This document shows positions 1-5,443 of a stretch of DNA of 7,379 nt, one piece after another. Where the stretch lies: NCBI GenBank assembly GCA_017614185.1, contig JAGACI010000248.1, positions 1-7,379 of the forward strand, given 5' to 3'. Under the pieces are notes generated by a model. That model was not told the DNA's origin. It saw only the letters and a program-made list of their open reading frames with translations, and made no database searches. Each line of letters opens with the position of its first letter. Positions within the stretch are counted from its first letter, which is position 1. A program made the translations under genes and the position numbers. The stretch comes from Lachnospiraceae bacterium. Lineage in GTDB: Bacteria; Bacillota_A; Clostridia; Lachnospirales; Lachnospiraceae.

Positions 1-1
1 A

Positions 2-307
2 ATGTACGCAATTATTGCAACAGGTGGAAAGCAGTACAAAGTTTCAGAGGGTGATGTTATCAAAGTTGAGAAGTTAGCAGCTGAACCCGGTGAAACAGTT
101 ACTTTTGACACTGTCATCGCTGTAAGCGATGCTGCTTTAAAGGTTGGCGAAGATGTTTCTAAAGCAAGCGTTTCCGCAACTGTTATGGAGCAGGGCAGAG
201 GTAAGAAGGTTATCGTTTACAAGTATAAGAGAAAAACCGGTTACCACAAGAAAAACGGCCACAGACAGTGCTACACTCAGGTTAAGATTGACAAGATCAA
301 CGCTTAA
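2..307 (+). CDS. rplU: 50S ribosomal protein L21
   Basis: Structural protein of the large ribosomal subunit that binds 23S rRNA. The 101-residue product is full length for L21 (about 100-103 aa). It opens with the typical [14 protein letters not shown] and ends with the basic rRNA-binding stretch around residues 65-99 ([20 protein letters not shown] followed by GHRQ), which is diagnostic. The proline that often follows GHRQ is a cysteine here. The start codon is only one base from the window edge, so its ribosome binding site, promoter and any autoregulatory leader are outside the view. It is followed after 14 nt by prp and then rpmA, the standard Firmicutes L21-Prp-L27 order. Identification rests on direct reading of the sequence and is secure. 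Confidence 0.97.
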   Translation: MYAIIATGGKQYKVSEGDVIKVEKLAAEPGETVTFDTVIAVSDAALKVGEDVSKASVSATVMEQGRGKKVIVYKYKRKTGYHKKNGHRQCYTQVKIDKINA

Positions 308-321
308 TTCCGGAGTAATTT

Positions 322-660
322 ATGATTAACGCAATCATAAGAAAAGACAAAGATGGCAATTATTCAGGCTTTAGGATTCAAGGCCATGCCAATTATGCAG
401 GGGTTGTAAATTCCGAGAAAGATTTGGTTTGCGCCTCAGTTTCTGTTCTGGTTATCAATACTGTTAATGCCCTTGAAGCTTTGACTGACATCGGCATGAA
501 GGTTGAATCAGACGAAAAGAAAGGGATTATTGATTTAACACTTACCGATATTCCCAATGAATCCGAACGAATCCTTGTGGATGCCATGGTACTTGGTATT
601 CAGAATATTGAATCCGAGTACGGAACTCGTTTTTGTAAACTTAGATTTGAGGAGGTGTAA
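322..660 (+). CDS. prp: Ribosomal-processing cysteine protease Prp (YsxB family)
   Basis: In Firmicutes, Prp removes the N-terminal extension of ribosomal protein L27, a step shown to be essential in Staphylococcus aureus. The 112-residue product carries the family signature GHA (residues 21-23) and DLVCASVS (34-41), giving His22 and Cys37 as the expected catalytic pair. A Shine-Dalgarno-like CCGGAG (310-315) lies 6 nt before the ATG. The gene sits between rplU and rpmA, and its substrate is the next gene product, which carries the matching cleavage motif. The segment between His22 and Cys37 is about three residues longer than in the S. aureus enzyme as I remember it. The family is certain from motif, size and position; activity on this L27 is inferred from family knowledge. 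Confidence 0.95.
   Translation: MINAIIRKDKDGNYSGFRIQGHANYAGVVNSEKDLVCASVSVLVINTVNALEALTDIGMKVESDEKKGIIDLTLTDIPNESERILVDAMVLGIQNIESEYGTRFCKLRFEEV
650..657 (+). promoter_or_regulatory. Ribosome binding site of rpmA, inside the prp 3' end
   Basis: AGGAGGTG is a near-perfect Shine-Dalgarno sequence lying 8 nt before the rpmA ATG at 666. It overlaps the last codons of prp and ends just before the prp stop codon. Ribosomes finishing prp pass through it, so translation of protease and substrate may be coupled. It supports the ATG at 666, and with it the N-terminal extension of L27, rather than an internal start. Confidence 0.85.
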
Positions 661-665
661 GACTC

Positions 666-953
666 ATGTTGAATATGAACCTTCAGTTCTTTGCTCATAA
701 AAAGGGTGTGGGCTCTACCAAGAACGGCAGAGATTCCGAGTCCAAGAGACTTGGCGCCAAGAGAGCAGACGGACAGTTCGTTAAAGCCGGCAACATTTTA
801 TACAGACAGCGCGGAACCAAGATTCATCCCGGTGTAAATGTAGGAATCGGCGGTGATGACACTTTATTCGCAACTGTTGACGGTATTCTTCGTTTCGAGA
901 GAAAAGGAAGAGACAGAAAGCAGGCTAGCGTTTATCCCGTAGAGGAAAAGTAA
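666..953 (+). CDS. rpmA: 50S ribosomal protein L27, precursor with Prp-cleaved N-terminal extension
   Basis: Large-subunit protein whose flexible N-terminal tail reaches the peptidyl transferase centre. The 95-residue product starts [14 protein letters not shown]. The first nine residues are the extension known from Firmicutes, and Prp is expected to cut between Phe9 and Ala10 to give a mature protein starting AHKKGVGST. The rest is highly conserved L27: [14 protein letters not shown] (residues 20-33), [10 protein letters not shown] (48-57), GGDDTLF (62-68). The start is fixed by the strong ribosome binding site 8 nt upstream and by the conserved extension; E. coli L27 lacks it and starts at the equivalent of MAHKK. 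A terminator-like hairpin begins 12 nt after the stop. Cleavage is inferred from the motif and the adjacent prp gene. Confidence 0.97.
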   Translation: MLNMNLQFFAHKKGVGSTKNGRDSESKRLGAKRADGQFVKAGNILYRQRGTKIHPGVNVGIGGDDTLFATVDGILRFERKGRDRKQASVYPVEEK

Positions 954-965
954 TTAGTTTGTATG

Positions 966-998
966 AAAGGCTTCAAACGTTCGTTTGGAGCCTTTTTT
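966..998 (+). terminator. Rho-independent terminator/attenuator between rpmA and obg
   Basis: The arms GGCTTCAAAC (969-978) and GTTTGGAGCC (983-992) pair fully with one G-U wobble around a four-base GTTC loop. AAA (966-968) can extend the stem by pairing with the first Ts of the tract. Six T residues follow (993-998). This is a canonical intrinsic terminator shape on the + strand. The obg ribosome binding site (GAGGTG, 999-1004) begins at the very next base, so it probably acts as a partial terminator that lets a fraction of L21-L27 transcripts continue into obg. Readthrough is inferred; I see no convincing separate obg promoter in the 56-nt gap. Confidence 0.85.
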
Positions 999-1009
999 GA
1001 GGTGATTTT

Positions 1010-2302
1010 ATGTTTGCGGACAGAGCAAAGATTGTAGTTAAAAGCGGCAAAGGCGGAGACGGTCACGTAAGTTTCAGAAGAGAGAAGTATGTTCCCGACG
1101 GCGGTCCCGACGGTGGTGACGGCGGAAACGGCGGAAGCGTGATTTTTGTGGTAGACGAGGGACTCAATACCCTGGTCGATTTTCGTCATATAAGAAAATA
1201 TGCCGCAGGAAACGGTGAAGAGGGCGGAAAGAAGAACTGCCGAGGCAAAAACGGCAATGATATCATTATTAAAGTTCCTCAAGGTACCGTAATTAAAGAA
1301 GAAAATTCCGGCAAAGTAATTGCCGATATGAGCGGCGAATGTCGTGAATATACTATACTTAAAGGCGGAAGAGGCGGAAACGGAAACCAGCATTATGCAA
1401 CATCGACAATGCAGGCTCCCAAGTATGCGCAGCCAGGCCAGCCTTCAAGAGAACTTAATCTGATTCTTGAGCTTAAATGCATAGCGGATGTTGGACTGGT
1501 TGGATTTCCCAATGTCGGAAAGTCGACTCTTTTATCAAGAGTAAGTAACGCAAGACCCAAGATTGCCAATTATCATTTCACAACTCTTAATCCCAATCTC
1601 GGAGTTGTCGATCTTGACGGAAGCCATGGATTTGTTATGGCGGATATCCCCGGTCTTATTGAAGGTGCTAGCGAAGGTGTTGGTCTTGGATATCAGTTTC
1701 TTCGTCATATTGAGAGAACCAGAGTCCTTGTTCATCTTGTTGATGCTGCAGGAAGCGAAGGAAGAGATCCGATTGAAGATATCAAGGCCATCAATAAAGA
1801 ATTGGAAGCATATTCAGAGGATGTATCCAAAAGACCTCAGATTATTGCGGCTAATAAACTTGATCTGATGCCTGAAGATGAAGCTGCAAAAGTAGTTGAA
1901 AAGATAAGAAAAGCTTTTAAGAAGGATAATATTGAAGTTTATCCCATCTCAGCCGCTACCGGTAAAGGCGTAAAAGAACTTTTATATGCGATAGACAAGC
2001 TCCTTTCTACAATGCCGAGAGAAACTGTTGTTTTTGAACAGGAGTATTTCCCTGAAGATGAGCTTATGCTCAACGATGATCCTTATACAGTCTTTTATGA
2101 TGAGGAAGAGGAAGAATACGTTATTGAAGGTCCAAAGATTGAAAAGATGCTTGGATACACCAATCTGGAGAGCGAAAAAGGCTTTGCATTCTTCCAAAAA
2201 TTCCTTAAAGAGACAGGAATCCTTACTGAGCTTGAGAAACTTGGAATTGAAGAGGGTGACACGGTAAGAATGTACGGTCATTCCTTTGATTATTACAAAT
2301 AA
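1010..2302 (+). CDS. obg: GTPase Obg (ribosome assembly and stress GTPase)
   Basis: Essential GTPase of the Obg/CgtA family that acts in late assembly of the 50S subunit and links growth to the stringent response. The 430-residue protein shows three domains in order: the glycine-rich Obg fold (about 1-158, with GKGGDG near 13 and GGPDGGDGGNGG at 31-42), the G domain, and a C-terminal OCT domain (about 355-430). The G domain has G1 GFPNVGKS at 165-172, the switch threonines in TTLNPN at 191-196, G3 DIPG at 212-215, G4 NKLD at 282-285, and G5 SAAT at 314-317. An acidic run (DEEEEEY, 364-370) lies inside the OCT domain. The length fits Firmicutes Obg with OCT. Its ribosome binding site GAGGTG (999-1004) directly abuts the upstream terminator tract. 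yhbY follows after 10 nt. Confidence 0.98.
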   Translation: MFADRAKIVVKSGKGGDGHVSFRREKYVPDGGPDGGDGGNGGSVIFVVDEGLNTLVDFRHIRKYAAGNGEEGGKKNCRGKNGNDIIIKVPQGTVIKEENSGKVIADMSGECREYTILKGGRGGNGNQHYATSTMQAPKYAQPGQPSRELNLILELKCIADVGLVGFPNVGKSTLLSRVSNARPKIANYHFTTLNPNLGVVDLDGSHGFVMADIPGLIEGASEGVGLGYQFLRHIERTRVLVHLVDAAGSEGRDPIEDIKAINKELEAYSEDVSKRPQIIAANKLDLMPEDEAAKVVEKIRKAFKKDNIEVYPISAATGKGVKELLYAIDKLLSTMPRETVVFEQEYFPEDELMLNDDPYTVFYDEEEEEYVIEGPKIEKMLGYTNLESEKGFAFFQKFLKETGILTELEKLGIEEGDTVRMYGHSFDYYK

Positions 2303-2312
2303 GAGGTATATC

Positions 2313-2606
2313 ATGGAATTAACCAGCAAACAGAGAGCATATTTAAAGAGCCTTGCAAGTGTTATGGAGCCTATTTTCCAGATTGGAAAGGGAAGTCTTA
2401 CTCCTGAAGTCACTGATGCAATTAATGAGGCTTTCAATACAAAAGAACTTATTAAGATTAATGTACTCAAAAACTGCTTTGATGATCCCAAGGCCATTTC
2501 TTATACTTTGGCTGAAAGAACTCATTCTACAGTAGTACAGGTTATCGGAAGAAAGATAGTTCTTTATAAAGAGAACAAAGACAATAAGAAAATTGAACTT
2601 CCATAA
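2313..2606 (+). CDS. yhbY: YhbY/YqeI-type CRM-domain RNA-binding protein
   Basis: Small single-domain CRM (YhbY-like) protein, associated with pre-50S particles in E. coli and thought to help ribosome assembly. The 97-residue product has the domain hallmarks: MELTSKQRAYLKSLA at the start, the IGKGSLT loop (residues 24-30) that corresponds to the RNA-binding GxxG-like turn, and VIGRKIVLYK (77-86) near the end. The frame is open upstream to 2286, but the ATG at 2313 is preferred. It has AGAGG (2302-2306) 6 nt before it and gives the conserved N-terminus, whereas the earlier start would overlap obg and lacks a ribosome binding site. It lies between obg and nadD, as in many Clostridia. The biochemical role in this organism is inferred from the family. 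Confidence 0.93.
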   Translation: MELTSKQRAYLKSLASVMEPIFQIGKGSLTPEVTDAINEAFNTKELIKINVLKNCFDDPKAISYTLAERTHSTVVQVIGRKIVLYKENKDNKKIELP

Positions 2607-2615
2607 GGTGCTTCT

Positions 2616-3218
2616 ATGAGAAAAATAGGTATATTGGGAGGAACATTTAATCCGATTCATTTTGCACATATAAACCTTGCTCTTAAAGCTTATGAAGAGT
2701 ATGAACTTGATGAGGTTTTGTTTATCCCTTCCGGAATTTCCTATATGAAAAAGGATATGGATATTCTTGACGCAAAAACAAGATGCGAACTTGTTTCTCT
2801 TGCCATTAATGATTATCCTTTTTTTAAGCTTGACACCATTGAGGTTGACAGAGCAGGAAATTCATATACCTTCGAAACTCTTTTAAAGTTAAATGAAAGA
2901 GAAGATGCCGTCTATTATTATATAGTAGGTGCGGATACTCTTTTCATGATAGAAAAGTGGAAAGAACCTAAGCAAGTATTTGATTTATCCGTTTTGCTGG
3001 TCGCAGTAAGAGATGAATATGACAAAAAGGCTGTGCTTGAAAAGATTGCGGAACTTGAAAACAAATATAATGCCAGGATTTCAATTATCCATGGCATGAA
3101 CGCTTTGGATATTTCATCAACAAAGATCAGAGATGCTTTAAAGAGGGGAAAAAGCATTGATGAATATGTACCCAAAAAGGAAGGGCAATATATTCTTGAA
3201 AGGGGACTGTTTCAGTAA
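2616..3218 (+). CDS. nadD: Nicotinate-nucleotide adenylyltransferase
   Basis: Transfers AMP from ATP to nicotinate mononucleotide to give deamido-NAD, a late step of NAD synthesis in the cytoplasm. The 200-residue product has the nucleotidyltransferase fold signatures: GGTFNPIHFAH at 8-18 (the T/HxGH-like ATP motif, with His15 and His18), YIVGADTL at 102-109, W115, and ISSTKIR at 166-172. The loop that in many NadD enzymes reads PPHK is here SGISYMKKD (39-47), a variant noted in the findings. The ribosome binding site AAGGTG (2605-2610) overlaps the yhbY stop codon and lies 5 nt from the ATG. The stop overlaps the yqeK start by one base (TAATG), so translation is probably coupled. Confidence 0.95.
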   Translation: MRKIGILGGTFNPIHFAHINLALKAYEEYELDEVLFIPSGISYMKKDMDILDAKTRCELVSLAINDYPFFKLDTIEVDRAGNSYTFETLLKLNEREDAVYYYIVGADTLFMIEKWKEPKQVFDLSVLLVAVRDEYDKKAVLEKIAELENKYNARISIIHGMNALDISSTKIRDALKRGKSIDEYVPKKEGQYILERGLFQ

Positions 3219-3814
3219 TGGCCAAATCAACGGAGCCCAGAAAAATACGAAACAGATTGGAAAAGATTCTTGATAAGAAGCGTTTTGAGCATACTCTCGG
3301 AGTTGCTTATACCGCTATGAATATGGCTTCCATATTTGGAGAAGACATTAAAAAGGCAGAACTTGCAGGCCTGCTTCATGACTGCGCAAAGGGTATGTCT
3401 GATGAAGAACTCCTTGAATTCTGTAAGAAATTCAATATAACAGTTACTGAATTTGAGAAGAAAAATGCATTCCTTCTCCATGCTAAAGTCGGAAGCTTTA
3501 TTGCTGCTTCAAAGTATGAAATAAGTGACAAAGATATATTGAATGCCATTTTAAATCATACAACAGGAAGACCGGGAATGAGCAATCTTGAAAAGATAGT
3601 ATTTATTGCTGATTACATTGAACCCGGACGAAAGACCATACCGGGGCTTGATGAGGCAAGGAAACTTGCATTCACCGATCTTGACAAGGCTATGGTATTT
3701 ATTCTTGAAAACATTCTTGGATATTTGAAATCCAAAAATTCAGAGATAGACGAAAAGACAGTTATTACATATAAGTATTATAAAAATCCGGAGGATTTTA
3801 ATGGTGACATTTGA
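3218..3814 (+). CDS. yqeK: YqeK, HD-domain symmetrical Ap4A hydrolase
   Basis: HD-superfamily metal-dependent phosphohydrolase. Bacillus YqeK has been reported to split diadenosine tetraphosphate symmetrically into two ADP. The 198-residue product shows the expected metal ligands: His25 (RFEHTLGV), His54-Asp55 (LLHDCAKG), His88 (LLHAKVG), His114 (LNHTTGRPGM) and Asp132 (ADYIEPGR). These match the complete YqeK signature. The ATG shares a base with the nadD stop. A purine-rich AAGGGG (3199-3205) sits about 12 nt upstream, rather far, which also favours coupled re-initiation. The last 14 nt overlap rsfS. The assignment to YqeK is firm; the Ap4A substrate is taken from the family and not shown here. 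Confidence 0.93.
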   Translation: MAKSTEPRKIRNRLEKILDKKRFEHTLGVAYTAMNMASIFGEDIKKAELAGLLHDCAKGMSDEELLEFCKKFNITVTEFEKKNAFLLHAKVGSFIAASKYEISDKDILNAILNHTTGRPGMSNLEKIVFIADYIEPGRKTIPGLDEARKLAFTDLDKAMVFILENILGYLKSKNSEIDEKTVITYKYYKNPEDFNGDI

Positions 3815-4139
3815 TTACGTAAAGTGCGCCTGTGATGCGATATCAGACAAAAAGGGAGAGAAGATTACAGTAATTGATATTTCGGAAGTTTCATCCCTTG
3901 CAGACTTCTTTGTTATTGCAAACGGCGACAACATAAACCAGGTTAAGGCAATGTGTGATGAAGTTGAAGAAAGACTTGCCAAGATGGGCCTTAAGGGCGG
4001 AGTTGTAGAAGGCTACAACAATGCGAACTGGGTTTTGATGGACTACAAAGATTTTATTATCCATATTTTTGACTATGAGACAAGGGCTTTGTATGACCTT
4101 GAAAGAATATGGAGTGACGGCAAGAAAATTGCCATTTGA
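3801..4139 (+). CDS. rsfS: Ribosomal silencing factor RsfS
   Basis: RsfS (RsfA/YbeB/DUF143 family) binds L14 on the 50S subunit and blocks joining of 30S, lowering translation under nutrient shortage. The 112-residue product matches the usual length and has the signatures DISEVSSLADFFVIANG (26-42), QVKAMCDEVE (47-56), EGYNNANWVLMDYKDFIIHIF (70-90) and YDLERIWSDG (98-107). A good ribosome binding site CGGAGGA (3789-3795) lies inside yqeK, 5 nt before the ATG, and supports this start despite the 14-nt overlap. The stop codon overlaps the -35 element of the liv promoter. I see no strong terminator after it, so some transcripts may run into livK. Confidence 0.96.
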   Translation: MVTFDYVKCACDAISDKKGEKITVIDISEVSSLADFFVIANGDNINQVKAMCDEVEERLAKMGLKGGVVEGYNNANWVLMDYKDFIIHIFDYETRALYDLERIWSDGKKIAI

Positions 4140-4164
4140 CAATAATAAACCTCCGAGGTATTAT
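4136..4164 (+). promoter_or_regulatory. Sigma-A promoter of the livKHM operon
   Basis: A perfect -35 hexamer TTGACA (4136-4141) overlaps the end of rsfS (its TGA is bases 4137-4139). A 17-nt spacer follows, then TATTAT (4159-4164), five of six matches to TATAAT. Spacing and location, 34 nt before the livK start, are ideal for the vegetative sigma factor. Transcription would start near 4171, leaving a leader of about 27 nt. The spacer holds an 11-bp palindrome, ACCTC-C-GAGGT (4149-4159), which could be an operator. The promoter is read from the sequence; activity is inferred. Confidence 0.8.
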
Positions 4165-4192
4165 ATGTATATTATTTTTATATGACGGAGGT
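4149..4192 (+). repeat. Inverted repeat that can mask the livK ribosome binding site
   Basis: ACCTCCG (4149-4155) is the exact reverse complement of CGGAGGT (4186-4192), which is the livK Shine-Dalgarno sequence lying 5-6 nt before the ATG at 4198. In an RNA holding both arms, the ribosome binding site would be paired across a 30-nt AT-rich loop. The left arm lies in the promoter spacer, upstream of the predicted start near 4171, so only transcripts reading through from rsfS would contain it. The left arm can instead pair locally with AGGT (4156-4159), giving a competing small hairpin that ATAAT (4142-4146) and ATTAT (4160-4164) could extend. The complementarity is plain to see; a regulatory function is inference. 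Confidence 0.5.
4165..4185 (+). other. Possible six-codon leader ORF (MYIIFI) before livK
   Basis: ATG TAT ATT ATT TTT ATA TGA reads Met-Tyr-Ile-Ile-Phe-Ile-stop. It is preceded by CCGAGG (4153-4158) at a 6-nt spacing and ends directly before the livK ribosome binding site. Three isoleucines ahead of a branched-chain amino acid importer suggest a leader peptide. However, the sequence is very AT-rich, so ATT and ATA codons are expected by chance, and the predicted liv transcript would start inside it. Only readthrough RNA would carry it. Treat it as a candidate, not as an established gene. Confidence 0.2.
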
Positions 4193-4197
4193 AAATT

Positions 4198-5358
4198 ATG
4201 AAAAAAGTTATCAGCTTACTTATGGCACTTGTTATGGTTGCCGTAATGTTAACAGGTTGTGGCGCAGGCGCAGAAGGCTCTGCTTCAAACGGCGAGGCAA
4301 CTTATAAGATCGGTTCTACAGGCCCTCTTACAGGTGATGCCGCATTATATGGAATCGCTGTTAAGAACGGTATGCAGATTGCCATTGATGAAATCAATGA
4401 GGCAGGTGGCGTTAACGGAGCCAAGCTTGAATTAAACTTCCAGGATGATGAGTGTGATGCTGAGAAAGCAGTTAACGGTTATAACACTCTTAAAGACTGG
4501 GGCATGCAGATTTTTGCAGGAACAGTTACATCCGGTGCATGTATTGCAGTAGCTGCTGAAACAAATCAGGACAATATTTTCCAGATTACACCTTCAGGTT
4601 CTGATCCTGAGTGTATTAAGAATCCCAATGCTTTCCAGGTTTGCTTTGCTGACCCTTCACAGGGTAAGAAGTCTGCTGAGTATATCGGAAACAAAGGTCT
4701 TGCTTCAAAAGTAGCAGTTATCTATGACAGCTCTTCAAGCTATTCATCAGGTATCTATGCAAGCTTTGCAGCAGAAGCTCCCAACAGAGGATTTGAAATC
4801 GTTGCAGCAGAAGCATTTACTTCTGATTCCAAGTCAGACTTCTCTGTACAGCTTCAGAAGGCTATGGATGAGGGCGCAGAACTCGTATTCCTTCCCATTT
4901 ACTATGCAGAGGCTTCATTAATCCTTACACAGGCTAATCAGATGGGCTATGCTCCCATTTTCTTCGGCGTTGACGGTATGGATGGTATTCTTGGCGTTAA
5001 GAACTTTGATACATCTCTTGCTGAGGACGTTATGCTTCTTACTCCTTTCGCTGCTGACTCTACCGATGAGGCTACAGCTCATTTTGTAAAGGCATATCAG
5101 GATAAATACAATGAAGTTCCCATGCAGTTTGCAGCAGATGGTTATGATGCTGTATATGCTGTTAAAGAAGCACTTGAAAAATCCGGCTGTGATGCTACAA
5201 TGAGTGCAAGCGATATTTGCGACAAGCTTGTTAAAGCAATCACAGAAATTAAGATTCAGGGTGTAACCGGTGAACTTTCATGGGATGCAAGCGGTGAGTC
5301 AAACCGTGATCCTAAAGCAGTTATCATTAAGAATGGTGCTTACGTTCTTTTTGAATAG
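4198..5358 (+). CDS. livK: Branched-chain amino acid ABC transporter, substrate-binding lipoprotein
   Basis: Extracytoplasmic binding protein of a LIV/HAAT-type importer, expected to capture leucine, isoleucine or valine and deliver them to LivHM. The 386-residue product begins with a lipoprotein signal peptide: MKK, a hydrophobic stretch (4-17), and lipobox LTGC with the lipidated Cys at position 21. A short Gly/Ala/Ser linker follows, then a Peripla_BP_6-type domain from about residue 36 (YKIGSTGPLTGDAALYG, AIDEINEAGGVNG at 62-74). Likely pocket segments are GTVTSGACIAVA (108-119), TPSGSDPE (131-138), YYAEAS (235-240), GVDGMDG (257-263) and FAADGYDAVYA (311-321). The Asp in GVDG may replace the Glu that holds the ligand amino group in E. 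coli LIV-binding protein. The ribosome binding site CGGAGG (4186-4191) is 6 nt upstream. Other amino acids or amides cannot be excluded as ligand. Confidence 0.92.
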   Translation: MKKVISLLMALVMVAVMLTGCGAGAEGSASNGEATYKIGSTGPLTGDAALYGIAVKNGMQIAIDEINEAGGVNGAKLELNFQDDECDAEKAVNGYNTLKDWGMQIFAGTVTSGACIAVAAETNQDNIFQITPSGSDPECIKNPNAFQVCFADPSQGKKSAEYIGNKGLASKVAVIYDSSSSYSSGIYASFAAEAPNRGFEIVAAEAFTSDSKSDFSVQLQKAMDEGAELVFLPIYYAEASLILTQANQMGYAPIFFGVDGMDGILGVKNFDTSLAEDVMLLTPFAADSTDEATAHFVKAYQDKYNEVPMQFAADGYDAVYAVKEALEKSGCDATMSASDICDKLVKAITEIKIQGVTGELSWDASGESNRDPKAVIIKNGAYVLFE

Positions 5359-5381
5359 AATTAACTAAAATCATATAAGAG

Positions 5382-5429
5382 GAGCTTGGTGCAAAGATGC
5401 ATTCCATTTGTTGTACCAGGCTCTTTTTT
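5382..5429 (+). terminator. Hairpin with U-tract between livK and livH (partial terminator)
   Basis: GAGCTTGGTGCAA (5382-5394) pairs with TTGTACCAGGCTC (5411-5423) over 13 bp with two G-U wobbles. A 16-nt loop separates the arms, and six Ts follow (5424-5429). The livH ribosome binding site ACGGAG begins at the next base, 5430. This matches an intrinsic terminator that lets only part of the transcripts reach livH, and the stem would also protect the 3' end of livK mRNA. The expected result is more binding protein than permease, a common need in ABC importers. Structure is seen; the effect is inferred. Confidence 0.75.
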
Positions 5430-5443
5430 ACGGAGACACACAC

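Noticed and set aside
932..1393. 153-codon open frame on the - strand opposite the start of obg
   Set aside because: It is antisense to the glycine-rich Obg domain, whose repeated GGN codons keep the opposite strand free of stops. It has no recognisable domain and would run through the rpmA terminator hairpin.
2286..2312. Upstream extension of yhbY (nine extra codons)
   Set aside because: It overlaps obg by 17 nt and lacks a ribosome binding site; the ATG at 2313 has AGAGG at the right distance and gives the conserved N-terminus.
1982..2497. 171-codon open frame on the - strand across the obg/yhbY junction
   Set aside because: It covers two well-identified + strand genes, has no family motifs and is Leu/Ile/Phe-rich as expected from the complement of Lys/Glu-rich coding sequence.
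4149..4180. Intrinsic terminator after rsfS made from ACCT/AGGT plus the downstream T-rich run
   Set aside because: The stem is short and needs a bulge to extend, and the T-rich stretch (4175-4179) lies about 10-15 nt beyond it. It is at most a weak terminator.
4140..4197. T-box or other amino-acid riboswitch before livK
   Set aside because: The 58-nt gap is too short for a T-box or a known riboswitch class, and no T-box consensus is seen. The 85-nt gap before livH likewise holds only the hairpin.
5408..5443. Upstream TTG start for livH
   Set aside because: It lies in the terminator loop with no ribosome binding site and adds residues not typical of LivH; the ATG at 5444 follows GGAG by 8 nt.
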